A DNA stretch of 12,499 nt, taken from assembly GCA_036985855.1 (NCBI GenBank), contig BTQL01000064.1, forward strand, positions 1 to 12,499, written 5' to 3'. The notes below the pieces were generated by a model, which was given only the letters and a program-made list of their open reading frames with translations, made no database searches and had not been told where the DNA came from. Source of the DNA: B3-G11 sp036985855. Its GTDB lineage: Bacteria > Actinomycetota > Acidimicrobiia > Spongiisociales > UBA5794. Numbering within the stretch: the first letter of the stretch is position 1; the number at the start of each line of letters is the position of its first letter. Of this stretch, positions 6,859 to 12,499 are shown in pieces. The position numbers and the translations under genes are program-made.

Positions 6859-7461
6859 ATGGACATAGCAGTCGCACTTGTTCGCAGCTACCTACAAGCG
6901 AACGGATTCTTCACCGTCACCGAATACCCGATTCTCGAAAGCGTCGGTCTCACGACCCGCAACGTCACGGATGTAGATGTCTTGGCGCTGAGATTTCCCG
7001 GAGCTGGAGGTTTCGGATCTGATAACCCGACAGGTGGCCTGCGCATCCAGCCCGATCCCGAACTCGCGCTCATGGAGGATCAGATCGAGTTCATCATCGG
7101 TGAGGTGAAGGAGGGTACAGCGGAACTCAACAAGGCTGCGAGGGATCCAGCGGTTGTTGCGGCGGCGCTTCGCCGTTTCGGGTCGATACGTCCCGAGGTT
7201 GAGGCAGAGCTCGTCAAGAAGCTGATCGACACGGGAGTCGCGTTCCACCCTGCAGGGATTCGTCTTCGTCAGATGGTGTTTGCAACCAAGGCTCCGACTC
7301 GGCGCCGATATGCGTATCTCTGGATGGACATCGGCAAGATCGCCGAGTGGATGCGGACGCAGGTCCACGAAAACTGGGATCAAGTCAAGACGATCCAATC
7401 GAAGGATCCTGCGCTCAGCTTCCTGTTGTTGTTCGAGAAGGCCAGGCGCGGGGAGAGTTGA
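6859..7461 (+). CDS. uncharacterised protein with PD-(D/E)XK nuclease-like motif
   Basis: I do not recognise a named family for this 200-residue soluble protein. Residues 1-90 look like the core of a PD-(D/E)XK nuclease: an N-terminal helix (VALVRSYLQANGF), a strand (TVTEYPIL), then VTDVDVLAL with Asp38/Asp40, and after an insertion a strand with GEVKEG (81-86), where Glu82-x-Lys84 would be the E-x-K pair. A helical region (90-130) and a strand/helix pair with YAYLWMDIGKIAEWM (151-165) follow. The insertion between the two acidic elements (about 46-75) is Gly/Pro-rich. No restriction or repair partner is adjacent; the next gene, trmL, begins 4 nt after its stop. Nuclease activity is inferred from motif spacing only. 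It may equally be a nuclease-fold protein binding RNA or DNA without cutting. Confidence 0.8.
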   Translation: MDIAVALVRSYLQANGFFTVTEYPILESVGLTTRNVTDVDVLALRFPGAGGFGSDNPTGGLRIQPDPELALMEDQIEFIIGEVKEGTAELNKAARDPAVVAAALRRFGSIRPEVEAELVKKLIDTGVAFHPAGIRLRQMVFATKAPTRRRYAYLWMDIGKIAEWMRTQVHENWDQVKTIQSKDPALSFLLLFEKARRGES

Positions 7462-7465
7462 TCCC

Positions 7466-7921
7466 TTGTTCGACGTAGTGCTGTGGCGGCCCGAAATCCC
7501 ACCGAATACGGGAAACCTGATGCGTCTCACCGTCAACACGGGATGCAGGCTGCACCTCATCGAGCCACTGGGGTTCGATATCGACAACGCTCGCCTTCGG
7601 CGAGCAGGCCTCGACTACCGCGAGTTCTCCGAGGTGACCGCGTACCCGTCGTTCGAGGAGTTCGTAGTCGCAGTTCACCCCGCACGTACGTTCGCATTCA
7701 CCCAACATGCCAGACGTCTGTACACAGAGATTTCGTATAGACCTCGAGACGCGCTGCTCTTCGGTCGTGAATCTGACGGGCTGCCGGCGGATGTCCTCGA
7801 CAACGAAGTGGTCACCGATCGCGTGAGAATACCGATCGCCGAGGGAGGCCGTAGCCTCAATCTGGCCAATGCCGCGGCCATCGCCGTATATGAGGCCTGG
7901 AGACAGAACGGCTTCGGCTGA
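7466..7921 (+). CDS. trmL: tRNA (cytidine(34)/uridine(34)-2'-O)-methyltransferase TrmL
   Basis: The protein has 151 residues and belongs to the SPOUT family of knotted methyltransferases. TrmL methylates the 2'-OH of the wobble nucleotide in certain leucine tRNAs using S-adenosylmethionine, acting as a dimer in the cytoplasm. The sequence follows the E. coli protein closely: PEIPPNTGN (9-17), LRRAGLDYREF (44-54), FGRESDGLP (99-107) and IPIAEGGRSLNLANAAAI (123-140), ending in YEAWRQNGFG. I chose the TTG at 7466-7468 because it aligns with the E. coli start and follows GGGGAGAG (about 7450-7456); no ATG lies at a suitable place. The start is 4 nt after the stop of the nuclease-like gene, so the two are probably co-transcribed. 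Confidence 0.93.
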   Translation: MFDVVLWRPEIPPNTGNLMRLTVNTGCRLHLIEPLGFDIDNARLRRAGLDYREFSEVTAYPSFEEFVVAVHPARTFAFTQHARRLYTEISYRPRDALLFGRESDGLPADVLDNEVVTDRVRIPIAEGGRSLNLANAAAIAVYEAWRQNGFG

Positions 7922-7977
7922 AGCAACAATCGGTGATCTGAAACCTGAGGCCTGGTATCTGTCGTCCACTACCGTGA

Positions 7978-8391
7978 ATGCCGATGATCCACAAAACACC
8001 CATCGCCGTGCGGTTCTACGAGCTCGACCCGTACAGGCACCTGAACCATTCCGTGTACATCCAGTACTTCGAGGTAGGTCGGATCGACCTCTTCCGGGTG
8101 TTCGGGTGGTCTCTCACCCAGATGGCCGACCTTGGAACCCAGGTCGTCGTCACAACTATCGAGACGCGGTTCCTCGCGCCCGGCGTCGAGGGAGATGACC
8201 TCGTCATCGAGACATGGGTTGAGGACGTGAGACGGGTGTCCATGCGTTTCGGACAGCGCATCATGCGTGGTGAGGAAGTGCTCGCTGCCCAGACCGTTCA
8301 CGGGGCGTGTGTGAGTCTCGATGGGAAGCCAATTCGCATCCCGGACGATCTCCTCGAGGGTCTTGCCCAGTTCACATCAGACCCGTCGTGA
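7978..8391 (+). CDS. hotdog-fold acyl-CoA thioesterase (4HBT/YbgC type)
   Basis: This small hotdog-fold enzyme (137 residues) should hydrolyse an acyl-CoA thioester. The signature RFYELDPYRHLNHSVYIQYFE (12-32) holds the likely catalytic Asp17 and the conserved H-x-N and Y-x-x-Y-F-E pattern of the 4-hydroxybenzoyl-CoA thioesterase group. The long helix (33-52) and sheet strands (VVVTTIETRFLAPG, LVIETWVEDVRRVS) follow in the expected order. Two in-frame ATGs are close together (7978 and 7984) with no ribosome site before either. A TACCGT box at 7970-7975 lies only 2 nt before the first but 8 nt before the second, so a leaderless transcript would favour 7984. The stop overlaps the GTG of the next gene. 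Substrate is unknown. Confidence 0.88.
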   Translation: MPMIHKTPIAVRFYELDPYRHLNHSVYIQYFEVGRIDLFRVFGWSLTQMADLGTQVVVTTIETRFLAPGVEGDDLVIETWVEDVRRVSMRFGQRIMRGEEVLAAQTVHGACVSLDGKPIRIPDDLLEGLAQFTSDPS

Positions 8392-9122
8392 GCGACACCG
8401 CAGCGCTTGAAGCTGCTTCCTACGCCACATGGACGGCGGACGTGTCCGACATCGTTGAGGGATGGCACGTGACCGCTACAGGTGGGGTGACCAGGAGAGT
8501 CAATTCGGCTCGCGTCATCGGTGAAGCAACCGTCGATGCTCACACCCGCCACCACCTCAGCGAGTGGTTTCGTCGTCACGACCTGCCACTCATCATCCGC
8601 GAGACCCCACTCATGGCCGAAGCAACGAGCGAGGCGGTCCGAACGCGATGGGCTTTCGAGCCCCTTGACGAGACCCGCGTGATGACCAGTAAGACACGAA
8701 GGGGTGAAACTGGAGATGTGCGGGCGATCCCCGTCACCGATCACCGCTTTTTAGTCGACCTGGCGGAGCTCAACGGCCGAAGCGATTTGGCGGCCGCGAC
8801 CTTGCGTCGGATCTACGGCAGGGTTTCCGATAGAAGCATTGGCGTCTGGATTCCCGGTAGAGCGGCAGCGATCGCAGTCAAGGATGGGGACCGGGCCGCC
8901 GTGTTCTCGGTTGCCGTGAGTCCAGAGAGCCGCCGCACGGGACTTGCGACGCAACTCATGACTGCCGCGTCGACGTGGGCGGCCGACCAGGGCGTGAGCG
9001 AGCTCTTCGTTCAAGTTCTCGGAACGAACCGTTCTGCCACCGAGTTGTACGAGGCGCTGGGATTCACCGAGCGGTATCGATATCGATACCTGCAGGCACC
9101 ACCAGATCTTGGATCTGCGTAG
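8388..9122 (+). CDS. GNAT N-acetyltransferase, Rv0428c-like two-domain type
   Basis: The protein has 244 residues and a C-terminal GNAT domain (about 105-236). The acetyl-CoA loop is RRTGLA (182-187) after the FSVAVSPES strand, and the domain ends with the usual Y-E-A-L-GF motif (221-226). The N-terminal part (about 15-100), with EGW..TATGGVTRRVNS (24-40), resembles the N-terminal half of Rv0428c-like proteins of actinobacteria, a degenerate GNAT-like unit. It should transfer an acetyl or other acyl group from CoA to an amine; the acceptor is unknown. The GTG start at 8388 overlaps the thioesterase stop as GTGA, so the two genes are translationally coupled. An alternative in-frame start at 8307 would lie deep inside the thioesterase gene and is unlikely. 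The next gene starts 18 nt downstream. Confidence 0.87.
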   Translation: MSDTAALEAASYATWTADVSDIVEGWHVTATGGVTRRVNSARVIGEATVDAHTRHHLSEWFRRHDLPLIIRETPLMAEATSEAVRTRWAFEPLDETRVMTSKTRRGETGDVRAIPVTDHRFLVDLAELNGRSDLAAATLRRIYGRVSDRSIGVWIPGRAAAIAVKDGDRAAVFSVAVSPESRRTGLATQLMTAASTWAADQGVSELFVQVLGTNRSATELYEALGFTERYRYRYLQAPPDLGSA

Positions 9123-9130
9123 GATCGCGC

Positions 9131-9137
9131 AGGGAGG
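9131..9137 (+). promoter_or_regulatory. strong ribosome binding site of the Rieske-glutamate synthase fusion gene
   Basis: AGGGAGG lies 3 nt before the ATG at 9141. It is the strongest Shine-Dalgarno match in the window and contrasts with the apparently leaderless starts elsewhere, which fits an internal operon gene. Confidence 0.6.
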
Positions 9138-9140
9138 AAA

Positions 9141-10760
9141 ATGAACAAGACACGAGTTGCAACCTGGTCGAACCTCGTTCCCGGTGGTCTTGCCCATGCC
9201 CTCGTCGCCGGAGTTGATCTCGTCGTCGTACGGTGGCCAGACGGGGAGGGGCACAGCGTCCTTTACGGTCGATGCGTGCATCGAGGTGCTCTGATGGCCG
9301 ACGGCCGCATCGAAGGTGACAATCTCGTCTGTGGTGTGCACTCGTGGGACTACAGGTACGACACGGGGGTATCGAGCTACCGCGACACTGACCTTCTGCA
9401 CAAGTTCACGTCTGTGGTCGAGGATGACACGGTCTGGGTATACGAAGACGAGATCGCAGCATGGGCAGAGAGGTATCCCCAGCCATTCAGCCGCGACACA
9501 TATCAGGGGACGTATCAGGACCCAACCGGGACCCACGACGAGCCCTTCGTCAAAGACATCAGGGAATTGGCCACACACGGACTCGATCGCCTCGGTTCAC
9601 ACGGCGCGTCTGGCGCGATGGGAGTGCCACGCAGCAAGCTGCCCGCCTGGGATGACATTCAGATTCTCACTGCCCAACTTGCTCGTCCCCCGCTTCTCGA
9701 TGATGAACCAGTGGATACTTCCCTCACGATCGGTCCCGGGGCACTGAAGCCTCTCTCGCTCGACATCCCTCTCTTCGTCTCGGACATGTCGTTCGGTGCT
9801 CTCTCCACGGAGGCGAAAACAGCTCTCGCGAGAGGGGCCGAATTCGTCGGCACAGCGATTGCCTCTGGCGAAGGAGGCATGCTTGAAGCGGAGAAGGCAG
9901 AGTCGAGTCGCTATCTGTATGAACTTGGTTCAGCGAGGTTCGGTTTCTCCTGGGACAAGCTCGCTGATGTCCAGGCCTTTCACTTCAAAGGAGGCCAGGC
10001 GGCCAAGACGGGTACTGGTGGCCATCTCCCCGGACTGAAGGTCACGGCCGATATCGCTGAGGTTCGAGACATCCCGATCGGCGAACCAGCGATATCGCCT
10101 TCTCGGTTCCCCGAATGGACGACGGCCGTCCAGTTCGCAGAATTCGCCACTGAGGTGCGCGAACGAACAGGGGGGATACCGATCGGATTCAAGTTGTCGG
10201 CGCAACATGTCGAGGCTGACCTCGATGCCGCCCTCGAGGTTGGCGTTGACTATGTGATCCTTGACGGCAGGGGAGGGGGCACGGGCGCGGCGCCACTGCT
10301 GTTCAGGGACAACATCTCGGTCCCGACGATCCCTGCCCTTGCGCGGGCGCGTCGGTTCCTGGATGCGGCAGACACGCCGAACGTCACGCTGATCATCACC
10401 GGTGGGCTTCGGACACCAGCCGACTTCGTGAAGGCCCTCGCCCTCGGTGCCGACGGCATCGCGGTGTCGAACGTCGCTCTGCAAGCGATCGGCTGTATCG
10501 GCATGCGGGCATGCAATACGAACAACTGTCCCGTTGGCATCGCTACTCAGCAGCCCCATCTGCGGTCGCGTCTTCCGGTAGACGAGGCGGCTCATCGCCT
10601 AGCGAGATACTTCGGTGCAGCAACTGAACTGATGACGGTCCTCGCTCGCGCCTGCGGTCACCGTACGCTCGGGGATTTCACGATCGAAGACCTCACCACG
10701 TTCGATCGTGATATGGCTTCACTCGCCGGGGTCCCATATGGCGGCGTCGAGCACCGCTGA
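9141..10760 (+). CDS. Rieske [2Fe-2S] domain fused to glutamate synthase FMN/[3Fe-4S] domain
   Basis: This 539-residue protein has two parts. Residues 1-105 are a Rieske ferredoxin domain with C45-x-H47 and C64-x-x-H67, the four [2Fe-2S] ligands. Residues about 150-530 are the FMN-binding barrel of the glutamate synthase large subunit: GSHGASGAMGVP, SDMSFGALS (214-222), SGEGG (242-246), FKGGQAAKTGTGGHLPG (282-298), LDGRGGGTGAAP (374-385), and C452-x5-C458-x4-C463 for the [3Fe-4S] cluster. In glutamate synthase this domain makes glutamate from 2-oxoglutarate plus ammonia channelled from a glutaminase domain. Here the glutaminase domain and C-terminal helix are absent and no small subunit is adjacent. 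The Rieske domain probably delivers or accepts electrons. Substrate is unknown; glutamate synthase-like amine chemistry is the best guess. The ATG is set by AGGGAGG, 18 nt after the GNAT stop. Confidence 0.93.
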   Translation: MNKTRVATWSNLVPGGLAHALVAGVDLVVVRWPDGEGHSVLYGRCVHRGALMADGRIEGDNLVCGVHSWDYRYDTGVSSYRDTDLLHKFTSVVEDDTVWVYEDEIAAWAERYPQPFSRDTYQGTYQDPTGTHDEPFVKDIRELATHGLDRLGSHGASGAMGVPRSKLPAWDDIQILTAQLARPPLLDDEPVDTSLTIGPGALKPLSLDIPLFVSDMSFGALSTEAKTALARGAEFVGTAIASGEGGMLEAEKAESSRYLYELGSARFGFSWDKLADVQAFHFKGGQAAKTGTGGHLPGLKVTADIAEVRDIPIGEPAISPSRFPEWTTAVQFAEFATEVRERTGGIPIGFKLSAQHVEADLDAALEVGVDYVILDGRGGGTGAAPLLFRDNISVPTIPALARARRFLDAADTPNVTLIITGGLRTPADFVKALALGADGIAVSNVALQAIGCIGMRACNTNNCPVGIATQQPHLRSRLPVDEAAHRLARYFGAATELMTVLARACGHRTLGDFTIEDLTTFDRDMASLAGVPYGGVEHR

Positions 10761-10786
10761 GACACACTCCAGCGCAGGCATCGCCG

Positions 10787-10792
10787 TACAAT
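10787..10792 (+). promoter_or_regulatory. -10 box of the tRNA gene
   Basis: TACAAT lies 9 nt before the first base of the tRNA, the right distance for transcription starting just ahead of it. No strong -35 hexamer is present at 17-18 nt upstream. The 41-bp gap before the tRNA holds nothing else recognised. Confidence 0.55.
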
Positions 10793-10801
10793 CCGCGCTG
10801 C

Positions 10802-10875
10802 GGGCCCGTAGCTCAGTTGGTTAGAGCTGGCGACTCATAATCGCTCGGTCGCAGGTTCAAGTCCTGCCGGGCCCA
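10802..10875 (+). tRNA. tRNA with CAU anticodon (elongator Met, or Ile2 read after lysidine modification)
   Basis: A complete 74-nt cloverleaf is present. The acceptor arm GGGCCCG pairs perfectly with CGGGCCC, the D arm is GCTC/GAGC, the anticodon arm is GGCGA/TCGCT around loop CTCATAA (anticodon CAT), the variable loop is CGGTC, and the T arm is GCAGG/CCTGC around TTCAAGT. The discriminator is A, and CCA is not encoded (CGA follows). G1 pairs with C72, so it is not initiator tRNA. The pairs C4-G69 and C5-G68 match identity elements reported for the lysidine enzyme TilS in E. coli, which leaves Ile2 possible; elongator Met is the default call. Confidence 0.95.
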
Positions 10876-10910
10876 CGAACGCGTTTCTTGCCTCGATTCC
10901 CACCGGAGTC

Positions 10911-11600
10911 GTGGAAGATGCCTATAGCGTCCGTGTTCCGGTCGCATGGGTCGACCAACACCTGGATGCCATGTGGGTCAATACGTTCGGCAGCTTGGAT
11001 CTGTTCGGTTTCGGGTCCGAGAAGGTCACCATCTTTTGGCTGAGTGGCGACGCGACCTGCGACGAGCCTGGCGAGTCGTCCTCCGAGGCGGTTGATCTGG
11101 GGCCCAGATCAACCGAGAACCCAGCGAATGAGGTCGATGCGGCCGGGCAGTCAAGTCCAGTGGCGATCAACGCAGACGACTGCTTCAACGACGATGGAAT
11201 CGTGGAGTGTGTGGCCGAGATCGATGTGATCGCCCTGGCCTGGGAGGAAGTCGAGGGTGCGGCCGATCTGCTGAGTCTGACAGTGGCGTTCGCGGGACCG
11301 GTCGACGGCGGCGGCGACGTCCTCGTCGATGTCGCTATCAGGCCGCGAGGCGATGGAAACCCGCTCGGTACCCGAATAGAAATATCCGATGGTGTCTTTT
11401 CGTGCAAGTTCCCCGGCTCGGACGGACCGCTACCGGGTGAAGAATGCGAAATAGATGAAGACGGAGCTATCGCGGTCGTACGCGATATTGCCGGCATGAG
11501 CGGGCGCATCGACGTGGCCATCGCGGCCATTCATTTCGCGGAAGATGGCGCACACATTCGTGACGGGGCACAGATCAAGGGGATTCTCGAACGGGAATGA
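10911..11600 (+). CDS. acidic secreted-looking hypothetical protein, possibly 5'-truncated
   Basis: I do not recognise the family. The frame gives 229 residues from a GTG at 10911, which has GGAG only 2 nt before it; an ATG at 10971 is the alternative. The product is very acidic with five Cys (50, 91, 100, 166, 178) and beta-rich hydrophobic alternation, like an exported protein. It starts directly with YSVRVPVAWVD, a pattern seen near the start of mature surface domains, and has no signal peptide. The frame stays open upstream with no start codon, through 35 nt of spacer into the tRNA, to a TAG at 10809. The gene may therefore have lost its 5' end. It holds an 11-bp inverted repeat (11091-11101 and 11103-11113). 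Coding on this strand is likelier than on the other, whose translation is Ser/Pro/Thr-rich and low in complexity. Confidence 0.6.
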   Translation: MEDAYSVRVPVAWVDQHLDAMWVNTFGSLDLFGFGSEKVTIFWLSGDATCDEPGESSSEAVDLGPRSTENPANEVDAAGQSSPVAINADDCFNDDGIVECVAEIDVIALAWEEVEGAADLLSLTVAFAGPVDGGGDVLVDVAIRPRGDGNPLGTRIEISDGVFSCKFPGSDGPLPGEECEIDEDGAIAVVRDIAGMSGRIDVAIAAIHFAEDGAHIRDGAQIKGILERE

Positions 11601-11742
11601 TCAGAACGCTCGGTGTCGCCTCGCTGCCACATGAGCGAAGTCGGACATCTGGGTGAGTTCTCCGGGTGGTTGTATCGTTCCCGTGATCGCGTCCGCCTCG
11701 ACCAGCCTGGGCGGCATGGAGAGCCGATGACAGACCGTAGGG

Positions 11743-11780
11743 CGAATCACCCCGCATCTACGGCGGGGCCCGGCGATTCG
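11743..11780 (-). terminator. imperfect hairpin at the end of the HNH endonuclease gene
   Basis: CGAATC (11743-11748) and CCCCGC (11750-11755) pair with GATTCG (11775-11780) and GCGGGG (11763-11768), with an asymmetric internal bulge and a 7-nt loop. The structure overlaps the stop codon of the minus-strand endonuclease gene. There is no U-tract. It could act as a terminator; the support is weak. The remaining gap, 11601-11742, holds nothing else I recognise. Confidence 0.35.
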
Positions 11781-12498
11781 TGTAGGTGTGTCCAAGCGGG
11801 CTCGTCCACTGGTATCGGCCGTCGGAGAGGACCTGGTAGGTCCATCCGTTGTGTCTGAGGCGGTGGTCGTTGCGACAGAGGGGACCGAGGTTTCCCGGGA
11901 TAGTGGGCCCGCGCTCGGCCCACGACGTGCGGTGGTCGAGGTCGCAGTCTGACGCCGGCATGCGGCAGCCGGGGAACACACACGTCTTGTCCCGTGCCTC
12001 GACTGCTCTGCGTTGCGAAGCGGTCGGTCTGCGTCGCGTGACTCCGGTGTGGAGTGGTCCACCGGTTTCGGTGTCCGTGACCGTGTAGCGCCACTCGGCG
12101 TCGGGCTGGTCCTGGGCGACTTGTCGTGCGATGTCTGCAATGACGGGTGCAAAGCCGTTGAGGTCTCCGGGGTGGTCGGTGAGGCCTGTGAGGGTGTCGA
12201 TGTCTGTGGTGAGGTGCACAACCCCTCTGGACCGTGATTCATGTCGTGAGCCGCTGAGGAGGTCCAGATATACGTCGGCACGAAGTTGATCCATGGTGCG
12301 AGTCTCACCACCGCGTCTGAGGGACTTGGCGATCGTGTTGATCCTCCGCGACACCGCAGCGACACGGTCGGGTGCCAGATCGAGTCCGAGGAGATTCGCG
12401 GTACCATCGACCGTCGGCTCGGCAACGATCTTGCGGTCGGTGACCGCCCGTTGATAGCGTTTCTCTGCTTCATCGGTATCGGTCTCGATGCAGAGTTT
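11758..12498 (-). CDS. DUF222/HNH endonuclease, 13E12 type (N-terminus cut by window edge)
   Basis: The frame is open at the right edge, so the N-terminus is missing; 246 residues are visible, against roughly 400 or more in full-length members. The first about 130 residues are the C-terminal half of DUF222 (for example VDGTANLLGLDLAPDRVAAV). The HNH domain follows: CVFPGC, DLDHR with the first catalytic His, and N-L-x-P-L-C-x-x-DHRLRH with the Asn and last His. The protein ends with SPLGHTYT, typical of the group. These proteins are abundant and often multicopy in actinobacteria; in Mycobacterium tuberculosis they are the REP13E12 repeats, one of which is a prophage attachment site. Nuclease activity is predicted from the intact motif. 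An internal GTG at 12354 is not the true start because DUF222 homology continues upstream to the edge. Confidence 0.9.
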   Translation of the reverse strand, partial: KLCIETDTDEAEKRYQRAVTDRKIVAEPTVDGTANLLGLDLAPDRVAAVSRRINTIAKSLRRGGETRTMDQLRADVYLDLLSGSRHESRSRGVVHLTTDIDTLTGLTDHPGDLNGFAPVIADIARQVAQDQPDAEWRYTVTDTETGGPLHTGVTRRRPTASQRRAVEARDKTCVFPGCRMPASDCDLDHRTSWAERGPTIPGNLGPLCRNDHRLRHNGWTYQVLSDGRYQWTSPLGHTYTNRRAPP

Positions 12499-12499
12499 C

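Noticed and set aside
9073..9090. 18-bp perfect palindrome (GGTATCGAT and its complement) in the GNAT gene
   Set aside because: It encodes repeated Arg-Tyr codons near the end of the protein, so it is probably a by-product of coding sequence; it has no site-like context.
8751..9578. 275-codon minus-strand reading frame across the GNAT and Rieske fusion genes
   Set aside because: It crosses two well-supported plus-strand genes and has no recognisable domain.
11091..11113. Inverted repeat with 11-bp arms and a 1-nt centre inside the acidic ORF
   Set aside because: A lone palindrome inside a reading frame, with no second copy noticed and no promoter nearby to suggest an operator.
10922..11530. 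202-codon minus-strand reading frame opposite the ORF after the tRNA
   Set aside because: Its translation is low-complexity and rich in Ser, Pro and Thr, typical of a shadow frame in GC-rich DNA.
11601..12473. 290-codon minus-strand reading frame over the HNH gene
   Set aside because: The HNH and DUF222 motifs are in a different frame; this one is Arg/Ser/Thr/Pro-rich shadow.
1..12499. CRISPR array, insertion sequence, toxin-antitoxin pair or phage module
   Set aside because: I saw no regularly spaced repeats, transposase motifs, terminal inverted repeats or phage structural genes in either strand.

Overview
The window is GC-rich, densely packed bacterial DNA. It most resembles a high-GC actinobacterium, possibly of the Acidimicrobiia type. 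The signs are a DUF222/HNH (13E12-type) endonuclease, an Rv0428c-like GNAT protein, DUF3105 and DUF3054 membrane proteins, a tRNA gene without encoded CCA, and several start codons placed 6-7 nt after a TANNNT box, the arrangement of leaderless actinobacterial genes. The taxon is an inference; the window has no rRNA or other marker that fixes it.

Layout. (1) 1-2078, minus strand: two closely related DUF3105 membrane-anchored proteins flank a c-type cytochrome lipoprotein with a His- and acid-rich C-terminal extension. This looks like a cell-surface redox or metal-handling cluster; the second DUF3105 gene runs off the left edge. (2) 2247-5161, plus strand: formimidoylglutamate deiminase (hutF), a peptide-deformylase-family protein whose start overlaps the hutF stop by 1 nt, and an enolase-superfamily protein of the o-succinylbenzoate synthase / N-acylamino-acid racemase type. 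HutF makes N-formylglutamate, so a coupled deformylase suggests a possible non-standard last step of histidine degradation. (3) A perfect 46-bp palindrome at 5166-5211 separates this operon from the convergent acyl-CoA dehydrogenase gene (5223-6365, minus). (4) 6429-9122, plus strand: a DUF3054 membrane protein, an uncharacterised protein with a PD-(D/E)XK-nuclease-like motif, tRNA 2'-O-methyltransferase TrmL, a hotdog-fold thioesterase and a GNAT acetyltransferase, with short gaps or overlaps. (5) 9141-10760, plus strand: a fusion of a Rieske [2Fe-2S] domain to the FMN/[3Fe-4S] domain of glutamate synthase, with no glutaminase domain. (6) 10802-12499: a tRNA with CAU anticodon, an acidic secreted-looking ORF without a signal peptide directly after it, and on the minus strand a DUF222/HNH endonuclease gene cut by the right edge. 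This right end looks more accessory than the rest.

The strongest candidates for undescribed biology are the hutF-deformylase-racemase operon, the Rieske-glutamate synthase fusion, and the DUF3105-cytochrome-DUF3105 cluster. No CRISPR array, insertion sequence, phage module or rRNA was found. No gene-free stretch exceeds 300 bases; the longest are about 155-170 bases (1306-1475, 2079-2246, 11601-11757).
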